Shown here in pieces: positions 47,075 through 56,716 of a stretch of DNA of 64,000 nucleotides; within the stretch, counting starts at the first letter, position 1; every line of letters starts with the position of its first letter. Source of the stretch: JACVRW01 sp963728155 (GTDB lineage: Bacteria > Actinomycetota > Thermoleophilia > Solirubrobacterales > Thermoleophilaceae). A program made the translations under genes and the position numbers. The stretch covers positions 558,001 through 622,000 of the forward strand of contig CAVSJF010000006.1 of NCBI GenBank assembly GCA_963728155.1, written 5' to 3'. The notes beneath the pieces are model-generated. The model ran no database searches and was not told the origin of the DNA. It saw nothing but the letters and a program-made list of their open reading frames with translations.

Positions 47075-48242
47075 ATGAAGCGCTACCTGGACCTGATTCG
47101 GACGCCGGGGGTGGCGCCGCTGCTGGTGGCCGGGGCTATCGGCCGGCTGCCCTACGGGATGAGCATCCTGGCGCTGGTCCTGCTTCTGAGGGCCGAGGGC
47201 TTCTCCTATGCCGAGGTGGGGATCGTTGGCGGCGCCGAAGGGCTCGCGCTGGGCCTGACCGCCGCGCTGCTGGGCCGTACGGTCGACCGGTTGGGCCCCT
47301 CGCGTGTGCTTGCGGCCACGGCCTGCGTGAACCTCTGCGCCCAGCTGGGGCTGGTGGCGGCGGCACTGGACGGTGCAGGGGTCGCGGGCCTGACGGTGCT
47401 CGCCGCGGCCGGCGGAGCGACCACGCCCCCGGTGTCTCCCGTGATGAGGACTCTGTGGCCGGGGCTGGTCGGGCGCGAGCGCCTCGACACTGCGTTCGCC
47501 TACGACGCTCTGCAGCTCGAGCTCTTCTTCATCACCGGCCCCCTTCTGGTGGTGCTCATTGCGAACGCCGCGTCGCCCGAGGCGGCCCTGATCACCGCGG
47601 TGGTGATGCAGGGCGCCGGCGCGCTCGCCTTTGCCGCGGCCCCCGCGGCGCGGCGCTTCTCGCCGCCAAGGCCCGATCGCCGAGCCATCGCGGGAGCCCT
47701 GGCCGCCCCGGGTATGCGGCTCTTCGTGCTGGCGCTCGCCATCTCCGGCGTGTCGATCGGAGCGCTGGAGATCGGCGTTCCCGCCTTCGCCGAGCGTGAG
47801 GGCTCGCGCGACGACGCGGGCTGGCTCTTCGCACTCTGGGCCGCCGGGTCGCTTGCGGGCGGCCTCTGGTACGGCGCTCGAGATTGGCGTCTGTCCGCTC
47901 GGAGTCGCTACCTCGTCCTGTCCGGCGGTGCTGGCGCTTGGGATGCTCCCGCTTCCCTTCGCCGGCTCGCTGCCAGTGTTCGCGGTGCTGATGGCGGTGG
48001 CCGGCCTGGCCCTTGCGCCCGTCACGGCAGCCGCCTACTCGGTCATCGAGAACCTGGCCGCCGAGGGCTCCGTCACGGAGTCGTTCGCTTGGCAGGTGGT
48101 CGGCTACGTGCTGGGGGGCGCCGTCGGGGCGTGGCTGTCAGGCATCCTGGTCGACGCGCTGAGCGTGGAGGCCGCGCTTGCTCTGGCTCCCGCCATGGCC
48201 GCGTGCAGCCTGGTCGTGGCGCTTGCGGGTCTCGGGCGCTAG
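47075..48242 (+). CDS. major facilitator superfamily transporter (frame broken)
   Basis: A 388-residue, twelve-helix transporter after repair. It starts at ATG 47075 (MKRYLDLIRTPGVAPLLVAGAIGRLPYGM) and contains the loop LLGRTVDRLGPSRVLAATACVN. A short hydrophilic spacer near the middle precedes GALAAPGMRLFVLALAISGVSIGALEIGVPAFA. An extra G near 47924 disrupts SAVLALGMLPLPFAGSLPVFAVLM; without it the protein continues to AAYSVIENLAAEGSVTESFAWQ and the stop at 48242. Exporter of unknown substrate. Converges on the sigma gene with a 4-nt overlap. Confidence 0.85.
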
Positions 48243-49106
48243 GCCGCGCTGCGCAGCGCCTGCGCGTCGGCCAGCGTCGCCAGCTTGCGCAGCGCCGCCT
48301 CCTCGATCTGGCGCGTGCGCTCGCGGGTGAGCCCGAACGTCTTGGCCACCTGATCGAGGGTGCGAGCCTCCTCGGCCCCGAGGCCGAAGCGCAGCTCGAC
48401 GATGCGGCGGTCGCGGTAGGACAGGTGATCGAGCACCTCGTACAGCCGCTGGTGCATCAGCGACTCCACCGCCGCCTCGTAGGGGCTGGGCGTCGACTCG
48501 TCGGGAATCAGCTCGCCGAACTGGGCCGCGTCGGCGTCGTCGCCGACCGGCTTGTCGAGCGACACCAGCTGCTGGGCCGCGCGCATGATCACGTCGGCCT
48601 CAACCGGATCCACCCCGGCCAGATCGGCGATCTCCTCGATCGTCGGGTCGCGGTCACCCTCGGCCTCCAGCTTGCGCTGCGCGCCGTCGAGCTTCTTGAG
48701 GATGTTGTCGATGTGGATCGGGATGCGGATCGTGCGCGCCTTGTCCGCGATGGCCCGCGAGATGGCCTGGCGGATCCACCAGGTGGCGTAGGTCGAGAAC
48801 TTGAACCCCTTGCGGAAGTCGAACTTCTCGACCGCGCGCACCAGGCCGATCGTGCCCTCCTGGATCAGGTCGAGGAACGGGAAGCCCCTGGTTGCGGTAG
48901 CGCTTGGCGATCGACACCACGAGGCGCAGGTTCGCGCGCGTCATGTGGTCCTTGGCGTCGAGGTCGCCGCGCTCGATCCGCTTGGCCAGCGCGATCTCCT
49001 CGTCGGCGGTGAGCAGCGGGGTCTGCGCGATGCCGTCGAGGAACTGCTGGAGCGCGTCGACTGTCGGGTCGGGAGCGCTTTGGGGGTTGATGGTTTCCGT
49101 GGCCAC
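48239..49106 (-). CDS. sigma-70 family primary-type RNA polymerase sigma factor (frame broken)
   Basis: About 288 residues after repair. Region 1.2 (PTVDALQQFLDGIAQTPLLTADEEIALAKRIERGD), region 2 (NLRLVVSIAKRYRNQGLP, then FLDLIQEGTIGLVRAVEKFDFRKGFKFSTYATWWIRQAISRAI), region 3 and region 4.2 (TLDQVAKTFGLTRERTRQIEEAALRKL) are complete. An extra C in the run at 48879-48881 breaks RNQGLPFLDLIQEG. Region 1.1 is absent. Start placed at GTG 49106. It is of the RpoD/SigA or group 2 type; without the rest of the genome, which one cannot be settled. Confidence 0.88.
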
Positions 49107-49140
49107 GAAGGCCAAGCTACGACCGCGTCCTAAGGACGAC

Positions 49141-49897
49141 CTAAATCCTCTTGCAGAGCGCAACCAGGCGCTTCGCTCCCAATTCGTAAGGGGTGCGCCG
49201 CTCCGGGTCGCCGAGCACGAGCTCGACCCGGAATCCGGCGCCCTCGAGCAGGCGGACCACCTCCGCGGCGGTGTACACGTGGTGGATCACCGGCCCTCGC
49301 TCGGTCCGGCCCTCGCGGTCGGTGAACGTGAAATCGCCGAGCAGGCGGCTGCGCGCTGCGTCATAGACGTGGCGGGCGACCATGGTCACCCCGCCGGCCT
49401 CGTGCTCGATCTCCGCGTGGAAAGCGGGCAGCAGCGACTCGGCAACCGTCATGCTCTCGAGCAGAAACGAGCCTCCGGCCCGCAGAGCCCGGTGGGCCGA
49501 GGCAAGGTGCTCGACGGTGCCGTCGTGGGGCAGGTAGCCGAAGCTGTTGCCCCAGCACACGACCGCGTCGAAGCCGCCCTCGGGCAGGGCACGAAGGTCG
49601 CCGTGCTCGAAGCGGGCGCGCGATGCCGCGCGCGGCGGCCACGCGCCGGCCCTCCTCCACCTCCTCCTCGGAGATGTCGATGCCCGTGACGTCGAGGCCG
49701 CGCTCGGCGAGCCTGACCGCGATGCGCCCGGCGCCGCTTGGGGCATCGAGCACCCGCGAGCGGGCGGGGAGGTCGAGCAGCGCGGCGATGGCCTGCGCCT
49801 CGTCGTCGGCCCACGGCTCGGCGGCCGCGCGCCAGAACTTCGCCTTCAATCCGGTGTTGAAGCCGACGAACCAGTCGTCGGCGATCTGCTTCTGCAC
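49141..49897 (-). CDS. SAM-dependent methyltransferase (frame broken)
   Basis: A 251-residue class I methyltransferase after repair. Motif I is SRVLDAPSGAGRIAVRLAERG (Cys replaced by Ser in the G-rich loop), followed by VTGIDISEEEVEEGRRVAAARGI. One extra C in CCC/GGG at 49614-49616 breaks the frame. Without it GIARRFEHGDLRALPEGGFDAVVCWGNSFGYLPHDG joins both halves, and the tail is HHVYTAAEVVRLLEGAGFRVELVLGDPERRTPYELGAKRLVALCKRI. The substrate is unknown. Confidence 0.83.
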
Positions 49898-50014
49898 TTC
49901 GGTACTTCCTTTCGGCTCAGGTGAAACGTGCGCGGATCAGCGCGCCGAGCCGTCGGCCGGATGCTGCAAGCGAATTGGGTGACGATGCTTGAGCAGAGGC
50001 GTCGGCGCGAGATC

Positions 50015-50701
50015 TTAGCCGGTCAGGAAGTCGCGCACCAGCCGGGCCGTGACGCCGGGGTTCTCGAGCGACGGCAGGTGGCCGGCGCGCTCGACGCGGG
50101 CGCTCCGCGCGTCCTCGATCTCGCGCTCCAGACGCTCGCCGATGGCGTGGAAGTCCGGCTTGTCGAGCTCCCCCACGACGACCAGCGTGCGGGCCCGGAC
50201 CGCACCGAGGTCGATCGGCGCGGGCTCGCCCTCCTCGGCCTCGGATTCGCTCTGCAGCTCGAAGGCGCGCTCCTGCATCTCGATCACCCGCGGGCGAAGC
50301 TCGGGACCTGCGGCCTCGGACAGCCAGAAGTCGGCGTTCAGCTCCGCGGCGGCGCGCCATTCGCCCTGTTCGAGCAGCGCGCCCTCCTGCTCGTCGTAGC
50401 GCTCCATCTCCTCCGACCAGTCGTGGTCGGGGATCGGCGCGTCGAGCAGCACGAGGTCGGTCACCAGCTCGGGGCGCCGCGCCGCCAGCTCGAGGCAGAC
50501 GAGACCGCCGAACGAGCTGCCCACCAGCGCGGCCGGCTCCCCGCCCAGGGCGGCCTCGAGGTCATCGGCGTGGGAGAACTCGCCCGTGGGCGGCAGCGGG
50601 GTATTGCCGAAGCCGCGCATCTCGTAGGCCGTGGCGCCCGGCAGTTCGAACCCGTCCCACATGCGGGCGTCGCAGATGCCGGAGTGGACGAGCAGGATCA
50701 G
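50015..50701 (-). CDS. alpha/beta hydrolase, CTG start
   Basis: A 228-residue cytoplasmic alpha/beta hydrolase with nucleophile S63 in GSSFGG, acid residue in VGELDKPDFHAIGERL and His in AGHLPSLENPG. The oxyanion segment LILLVHSGICDARMWDGF begins immediately behind the TAG of the preceding gene. The first ATG in frame (50662) would cut the strand and HSG motif off. CTG at 50701 (50701-50699), 3 nt after that TAG, would give (M)ILLVHSGICDARMW, a typical start for this family, so CTG is inferred. Substrate unknown. Confidence 0.8.
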   Translation of the reverse strand: MILLVHSGICDARMWDGFELPGATAYEMRGFGNTPLPPTGEFSHADDLEAALGGEPAALVGSSFGGLVCLELAARRPELVTDLVLLDAPIPDHDWSEEMERYDEQEGALLEQGEWRAAAELNADFWLSEAAGPELRPRVIEMQERAFELQSESEAEEGEPAPIDLGAVRARTLVVVGELDKPDFHAIGERLEREIEDARSARVERAGHLPSLENPGVTARLVRDFLTG

Positions 50702-50704
50702 TGG

Positions 50705-51623
50705 CTAGCCCAGCTTGGTCGTGAGCTTCTTGTACCGGCACTTGGAGAACTGCCCGAAGGGCCGGCACTCGCCGGCCACCCGGAGGCGGCGCGATGGTGC
50801 GACCGCTCTGCAGCACCTTGACGTCCACTCCGAAGGGAGTGCGGCCCGGGAACCTGCCGCGGCTCGGAACGCCGCGCGGCGCGATCAGATGCACCGCTGA
50901 GCTCCGCCCGGCTCGTCGAAAACGGACACCTCGGCACCCTTCGACCAAGTCTGGACGTGAGGGGGACAGATGAGCGTGGTCACACCGCACGCCCCGGGCC
51001 GCCGGCGGTCCTCCATGACGTCCTCCGCGCGCAGCGGCACCGTCCTGCTCTTGGCCTTCACGCCCTGGCCCGGCAGCTGGGCGCGCAGAACCGCCCTCGC
51101 CTCGACGGTCAACGGGTTGCGGTTGCCGGTCGGGCCGGGCTTGACCGTGAAGGAGAAGACGGTGTCTCGCAGCAGCGGGGGATCGGCCGGAAAGGGGCGC
51201 GGGCGGCGCAGCTTGGATACGGCCGGCGTGGTGGCCGCCCGGACCTCGAAGGACGCGCTGCCCGCCACGGTGCAGGAAGCCCCCTCCGGGCCGCGGTAGC
51301 TGCGCATGACCGCATTGGCGGCCAGGGTGCCCGGAGAGTCGGCCGATCGCGTTGACCACGTCACCGCCCTCCTGCTCGGCCAGCAGACGCACGCCGCTGA
51401 CCACGAAGCTCTCCGAATAGGCGTCCGCATCTCCCGGGAGCTTCACACGAACGGTGAGCGCCTGGGTGGTGTAAACCGGACCCGTGGCCTTGCCGTTGAC
51501 GGTGAACTTCGGCGCCGGCGTGCCGGCGGGACAGGGCGGATCCACCGTCTGCGCCGCGGCGGCGGGGACGAAGGCCAGGGCCGGCACGGCCGCGAGGGCG
51601 GCCAGCAGGCCGGCGCGAGTCAC
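50705..51623 (-). CDS. exported protein, tandem paralogue 2 (four frame breaks)
   Basis: About 304 residues after repair, from GTG 51623 (VTRAGLLAALAAVPALAFVPAAAAQ, a signal peptide) to TAG at 50705. The repaired sequence runs through KFTVNGKATGPVYTTQALTVRVKLPGDADAYSESFVVSG, SGTLAANAVMRSYRGPEGASCTV, FTVKPGPTGNRNPLTVEARA, and ends GVDVKVLQSGRTIAPLRVAGECRPFGQFSKCRYKKLTTKLG. Extra bases near 51330, 50905, 50894 and 50787 break the frame. It is homologous to the preceding gene. I do not recognise the family. It looks like an exported, beta-rich, Cys-containing protein of unknown function. Confidence 0.6.
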
Positions 51624-51633
51624 GCCGGCGACC

Positions 51634-52449
51634 CTATCCCAGTTTTCGGCTGAGCTTCGGCCGGGGCAGCGGATTAGAGCCGAAGACAGTCCTGCGAAGC
51701 CGTCACAGCGTCCGGCCACGCGCAGGCGAGCGATGCGGCGCCCGCCCTGCAGCAGCTCCACGTCCACTCCGTAGGGCCGGGAAATGCGGCGGCCCCCCGT
51801 GGCCTGCGGAGGGTCGCTTATCGGCAGCGGCCCTACCTCGACGGCGAAGCCCGCCCCCGCTGCGTTCGACGCTCACGCCAGGGATCCGTCGCGACCCACA
51901 GATCGGTCGGCACCCGCCCCCGCCGGCGAAGTCGTCTCCGTCGCCCGGGCGCAGGTCAAAGGCCACCTGCCGGGCCTGAGCGCTGCGCCCCGGGAAGCGG
52001 AGCTTACGGACGACCCGCGCGCGGGCGGTGACCGTCCGTAGGTCGACGCCGGTGCTCGGGCGGGTCACGCGAAAGGAGAATTCGAGCGGCCGAGTCGAGC
52101 TGCTCCGCTGACTGCGCGCCGGCTTGAACAGGGCGCCCACCTGCCGGGCCTTGGGGCCAGCAGCGACAAGGTGGTCGCAACGGTGGCATCGCAACCGTCG
52201 CCCGTGGGCTCGACCGAGCTGACGACGGCGCTGACCGCGAGCTGGCCCGGCGCATCCGAGAACAGCGTTTCCGCTTCGAGGTTGAAGCGGGCGCCCGGAG
52301 CTGACAGCGATCGCACGAACTCCGAGCCCCCGCCCGGCGCCCGGGCCCGAACTCGCAGCAGGTGCGTGGCGAACAGCGCCCCGCCCCCGCCCGGGTCGGT
52401 CACCACCAGCGCCGGCACGGCCGCGGCGGGCGAGCAGGGCGAGCAGCAT
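51634..52449 (-). CDS. exported protein, tandem paralogue 1 (several frame breaks)
   Basis: About 270 residues after repair, from ATG 52449 (MLLALLAAAAVPALVVTDP, a short signal peptide) to TAG at 51634. Shared with the next gene are FRVTRPSTGVDLRTVTARARVVRKLRFPG (compare FTVKPGPTGNRNPLTVEARAVLRAQLPG), PYGVDVELLQGGRRIARLRVAGRCDGF, and the C-terminal KLSRKLG. Frame shifts near 52429 and 51867 are one extra base each. Two others, near 52154 and 51685, could be either one missing base or two extra ones. It starts 12 nt after lepA ends. Unknown function. Confidence 0.55.
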
Positions 52450-52461
52450 GGGCGCGCCAGC

Positions 52462-54286
52462 CTACTTCCTTCCGTTGTCGTCCCCCGACAGCTCGAGCAC
52501 CGCCAGGAACGCCTCCTGCGGGACCTCGATGCGGCCCACCTGCTTCATGCGCTTCTTGCCCTCCTTCTGCTTCTCGAGCAGCTTGCGCTTGCGGCTGATG
52601 TCGCCGCCGTAGCACTTGGCGATCACGTCCTTGCGCATCGGCTTGACCGATTCGCGGGCGATGATCTTCGAGCCGATCGCCGCCTGGATCGCGACCTCGA
52701 ACTGCTGGCGCGGGATCTGCTTGCGCAGGCGCTCGGCCAGCACCCGGCCGGCGGCGTAGGCCTTGTCGCGGTGAACCACCATCGACAGCGCGTCCACGTT
52801 GTCGCCGGCGAGCAGAATGTCGAGCTTGACCAGGTCGCCCTCGCGCATGCCAAGAAACTCGTAGTCGAGGGAGGCGTACCCGCGCGTGCGCGACTTGAGC
52901 TGATCGAAGAAGTCGAGCACGATCTCCGCCAGCGGAAGGTCGTACTGCAGCTGCACCCGGTAGGGGCTCAGGAAGGTCATATCCACGTGTGTGCCGCGCC
53001 GCTCCTGGCACAGCTCCATCACCGCTCCCACCTGCTCCTTGGGGGTGAGGATCGTCGCCCGGATGTAGGGCTCCTCGATCGACTCGATCAGGCCGCGGTC
53101 GGGCATGTCCGAGGGCGAGTGCACCACCGCCTCGCTGCCGTCGGTGAGGTGCACGTCGTATTCGACGTTGGGTGCCGTGGCCAGCAGCTCCAGGTCGTAC
53201 TCGCGTTCGAGGCGCTCGCGCACGATGTCCATGTGCAGCAGGCCCAGGAAGCCGCAGCGGAATCCGAAGCCGAGCGCCTCGCTGGTCTCGGGCTCCCACG
53301 TGAGGGCGGCGTCGTTCAGCACGAGCTTCTCGAGCGCGTCGCGCAGGTCGGGGAACTGGTTGGTCTCCACCGGGAAGAGGCCGCAGAAGACCATCGGCTT
53401 GATCTCGCGGTAGCCGGGGAGAGGCTCGCTCGCCGCCTCCTTCTCGGTGGTAAGCGTGTCGCCCACCCGCAGCAGCGAGACGTCCTTGATCCCCGTGATC
53501 AGGTAGCCGACCTCGCCGGCGTTCAGCACCTCCACGGGTGACATGGCGGGGCCGAAGAAGCCGATCTCGTCGATCTCGGCCTGGGTGCCGGTCTGCATGG
53601 CGCGGATCGCCTCGCCCTTGCGCAAGCGCCCGTCGACCACTCGGATGTAGGCGACCACGCCGCGGTACTGGTCGAACTCGGAGTCGAAGATCAGCGCCCG
53701 CGCCGGGGCGTCGGGATCGCCCTGCGGAGGCGGAACGCGACTCGACCAGCGCCTCGAGCAGGTCGGTCACGCCCTCGCCGGTCTTGGCCGAGATGCGGAT
53801 CACGGCATCGGGATCGTCACCCAGCAATTCGCCGATTTCCCCGGCCACGCGCTCGGGCTCGGCTCCCGGCAGGTCGATCTTGTTCATGGCGGGGATCAGC
53901 TCGAGACCGGAGTCGACGGCCAGATAGGTGTTGGCGACCGTCTGAGCCTCCACCCCCTGTGAGGCATCGACCACCAGCAAGGCGCCGTCGCAGGCCGCGA
54001 GCGAGCGGGAGACCTCATAGGTGAAGTCGACGTGACCGGGGGTGTCGATCAGATGGAGGCGATAGAGCTTGCCGTCGCTGGCCGTGTACTCGACGCGCAC
54101 GGCCTGCGCCTTGATCGTGATGCCGCGCTCGCGCTCGAGATCCATCGTGTCGAGCATCTGGGGGCGGTGATCGCGAGGGTCGACCGCGCCGGTGATCTCG
54201 AGAATGCGATCGGCCAGGGTCGACTTCCCGTGGTCGATGTGGGCGATGATCGAGAAGTTGCGGATGTTGCTCGCGGGCGCTGCCAT
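52462..54286 (-). CDS. lepA: elongation factor 4 (LepA; frame broken)
   Basis: A 607-residue translational GTPase after repair. G1 is IIAHIDHGKSTLADRIL, G3 is LIDTPGHVDFTYEV, G4 is MNKIDLPGAEPERV, and the C-terminal LepA domain (EYDVHLTDGSEAVVHSPSDMPD, GDLVKLDILLAGDNVDALSMVVHRDKAY, AKCYGGDISRKRKLLEKQKEGKKRMKQVGRIEVPQEAFLAVL) is complete. An extra T near 53741 breaks the frame after LLEALVE; without it RVPPPQGDPDAPARALIFDSEFD joins the two halves. Confidence 0.94.
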
Positions 54287-54313
54287 CGGTCCTACGAGTA
54301 TGGCGCGGCCGGC

Positions 54314-54754
54314 TCAGGGCCGGCGCTGGGCGCGCAGCAGGTAGTCGACCTGCTCCTGCTTTCGCATGATCATGTGCTCGAGGCGGTGCTCGACGGCCTC
54401 CGAGGCGGCCTCGCGCCCGGTGGGCTCGATGGCGGCCTGAAGCGCTTCGAGCGCCTCGGCCTCGCAGTCGATCAGCCGGTCGATGGCCTTGGCGGGGTCG
54501 GCGGTGAACTCGAACTCGCCCACGTCGGTGGTGGGCTGTCCGCCCAGGGCGGTGACCTTCTCGGCCAGCCGCGTGGCGTCCTCGAGCTCGGAGACGGCGT
54601 GGTGGCTCATCTTGTCCGCGTGGGCCTGGTATTCGAGCCCGATCACGCTCCCGGCGGTGATCGAGTACATCAAGACCGAACGGTGCTGCAGGCGCAGAGC
54701 CTCGTTGAGGCACTCGATCTGGGCGTCGACATCCATCTTCTCGTCGGCGGACAT
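54314..54754 (-). CDS. ferritin-like domain protein
   Basis: A 146-residue four-helix protein of the ferritin-like superfamily. ECLNEALRLQHRSVLMYSITAGS, GLEYQAHADKMSHHAVSELEDATRLAEKVTALGGQPTTDV and AKAIDRLIDCEAEALEALQAAIEPTGREAASEAVEHRLEHMIMRKQEQVDYLL resemble bacterioferritin/Dps helices. The first-helix carboxylate ligand of bacterioferritin seems absent, so iron storage is uncertain. It lies 10 nt after murJ and before lepA. Confidence 0.75.
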   Translation of the reverse strand: MSADEKMDVDAQIECLNEALRLQHRSVLMYSITAGSVIGLEYQAHADKMSHHAVSELEDATRLAEKVTALGGQPTTDVGEFEFTADPAKAIDRLIDCEAEALEALQAAIEPTGREAASEAVEHRLEHMIMRKQEQVDYLLRAQRRP

Positions 54755-54764
54755 GAGCGCTTCC

Positions 54765-56387
54765 TTACCCGCGCGGGCGCCTGCGGCTAACGAGCAGGTC
54801 GCGTATCTGGCGTGCTTCGGGTATCCGCATCGCCCACACCGCGGCCCCGTAGACCGCGAGCCCGGCGGCGATCGCGCTCAGCACGGCCACGGCCTGGGCC
54901 AGGAACGCGCGGCCGAGCAGCTCGTCGATCCCGCGCCACACGCCGTAGGACACCGCGCCCAGCAGAGCCGCGGCGGCCAGCATCCGCAACGCCGCCGCGG
55001 CGGTTCTTCCGCCCTCCACCCCGCCGAGCTCGCCGCGCAGCAGCCAGCCCTGGGCCACGCACATCACCACCGTGCCCGCCACCGTCCCGACGACGATTCC
55101 CGCGATGCCGAAGGGCTCGTACAGCGCCGCGGCCAGCGCGGCGTTCACCACCAGGTTGACCCCGCTCAGCGCGGTGGTGGCCCAGGGCTGCTGAAGGCTG
55201 AAGAAGGTTCGAGAGAAGAGGAGGCTCACGCCCTGGAAGGGCAGCGAGATCGACCACCACACCAGGGCGGTCGAGGTGAGCTCGGTGGCCCTGGGGCCGA
55301 ACTCTCCGCGCTGGTAGATGAGCTGGGTGATGGGCTCGGCCAGCACGGCCATGAGCACAGCGCTGGGGATGAGGAGCAGGCAGATCTGCCGTACGCCGTT
55401 GCCCATCGTGCGTCGCAGGTCGTCATGCGCGCCGCGTGCGGCGAAGCGGGAGAGGGTGGGAAAGAGAATCGTCGCTATGGAGATGCTGAACAGGCCCTGC
55501 GGGAGCTGATAGATGCGAAACGCCTTGTCGATCGCCGCCGGCGCCTGGTCTGACACGAGGGTGCCGAAGCGGAGGTTGATCACCAGGCTGAGGTTGATCA
55601 GGCCGAGCGCGAGGGTCACCGGCAGCATCAGCTTGAGGACGCGCCGGACGTGCTCGTTGCGCCAGTCCAAGCTCACCGAGTAGGTCCCGCCGCGACCGCG
55701 GAGCGCGGGTAAGGGCAGCAGGAACTGAACGACCGTTCCCACCAGGATCCCGATCGCGTAGGCGTAGATCTCGTCGTCCTCCGACAGCACGGGGACGAGG
55801 ATCAGCATCGCGCCGATGATCACCACGTTCCACGCCACCGGAGCGAGCGCGGGCAGGCTGAAGTGGTCGAAGGAGTTGAGCATCCCGACCACCACCCCCG
55901 AGAGGGCGAGCAGCACGAGGATGGGGAACATCAGCCGGGCCAGGTTGACCGTGAGGTCCTTGAGCGCGGGGTTGTCGTCGAAGCCCGGCGCGAACACGGT
56001 CATCAGCGGCTCGGCGAAGAGCACGAACAGCGCCGTGAGTGCGCTCGTGGCCAGCAGGATCAGGAAGAAGAGGCTCGACGCGACCCGGAACGCCTCCCGG
56101 CGCTTTCCCTTCTCGAGCAGCTCGGTGAACACCGGCACGAAGGCGCCCTGCAGCGCCGAGTCGGCGAACAGCGCCCGCACGAGGTTGGGCATCTGGAAGG
56201 CGATAGTGAAGGCCGACATCGCTGCGCCCACCCCGAACAGGCTGGCCGCGACCACCTCCCTCGCCAGCCCCAGGACTCGCGAAAGGCCCGTGGCGAAGGA
56301 GAAGAAGGCGGTATTGCGGGCGAGCCGGCGGGCGTGGCCGTGCCGGTCGGGGGCGGGGGCGTCTGCCCCGGGGGCGTCGGTGGCCAC
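54765..56387 (-). CDS. murJ: lipid II flippase MurJ
   Basis: A 540-residue MATE-like/MVF membrane protein with fourteen helices. The N terminus is RLARNTAFFSFATGLSRVLGLAREVVAASLFGVGAAMSAFTIAFQMPNLVRALFADSALQGAFVPVFTE, the hallmark of MurJ, followed by VVVGMLNSFDHFSLPALAPVAWNVVIIGAM and FRIYQLPQGLFSISIATILFPTLSRFAA. It flips lipid II outward for peptidoglycan synthesis. Start is GTG 56387, divergent from rpsT with 55 nt between. Confidence 0.94.
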   Translation of the reverse strand: MATDAPGADAPAPDRHGHARRLARNTAFFSFATGLSRVLGLAREVVAASLFGVGAAMSAFTIAFQMPNLVRALFADSALQGAFVPVFTELLEKGKRREAFRVASSLFFLILLATSALTALFVLFAEPLMTVFAPGFDDNPALKDLTVNLARLMFPILVLLALSGVVVGMLNSFDHFSLPALAPVAWNVVIIGAMLILVPVLSEDDEIYAYAIGILVGTVVQFLLPLPALRGRGGTYSVSLDWRNEHVRRVLKLMLPVTLALGLINLSLVINLRFGTLVSDQAPAAIDKAFRIYQLPQGLFSISIATILFPTLSRFAARGAHDDLRRTMGNGVRQICLLLIPSAVLMAVLAEPITQLIYQRGEFGPRATELTSTALVWWSISLPFQGVSLLFSRTFFSLQQPWATTALSGVNLVVNAALAAALYEPFGIAGIVVGTVAGTVVMCVAQGWLLRGELGGVEGGRTAAAALRMLAAAALLGAVSYGVWRGIDELLGRAFLAQAVAVLSAIAAGLAVYGAAVWAMRIPEARQIRDLLVSRRRPRG

Positions 56388-56404
56388 GCGCTACACTGGG
56401 CCTC

Positions 56405-56431
56405 CGCCGCGTCGAATATTCAGACGCGGCG
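56405..56431 (+). promoter_or_regulatory. perfect hairpin in the rpsT leader
   Basis: CGCCGCGTC, spacer GAATATTCA, GACGCGGCG: a 9-bp perfect stem starting 17 nt after the murJ start codon region and ending 11 nt before the rpsT ATG. The spacer contains the palindrome GAATATTC. Placement in front of the S20 gene is suggestive of a translational or promoter control element. Confidence 0.4.
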
Positions 56432-56442
56432 TCGGTGCGTAT

Positions 56443-56706
56443 ATGGCCAACATTCCTTCACAAGAAAAGCGGATCGACCGGGCGGAGCGCGAGCGGTTGG
56501 AGAACCGCCGTCGCACGTCTCAGGTCAAGACCTGGTTCCGCCGGCTCGAGAGCGCCGTCGGCGAAGGCGACTCTTCCCGGGTCGAGGAGGAGCACCGCGG
56601 CCTCGTGTCGCGCATCGACAAGGCAGTGAAGACAGGCGCGCTGCACCGCAACAACGGGTCTCGCAAGAAGGCCCGCGCAGCACGCATCCGCTCGCGCGCC
56701 TCCTAG
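56443..56706 (+). CDS. rpsT: 30S ribosomal protein bS20
   Basis: An 87-residue ribosomal protein, standard bS20 length. MANIPSQEKRIDRAERERLENRRRTSQVKTWFRRLESAVGEGD and SRVEEEHRGLVSRIDKAVKTGALHRNNGSRKKARAARI match the family (KRIRQ.., KGVIHKNTASRKKSRL). ATG at 56443. Its upstream region contains a perfect inverted repeat. Divergent from murJ. Confidence 0.94.
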   Translation: MANIPSQEKRIDRAERERLENRRRTSQVKTWFRRLESAVGEGDSSRVEEEHRGLVSRIDKAVKTGALHRNNGSRKKARAARIRSRAS

Positions 56707-56716
56707 CGGATCCGCC

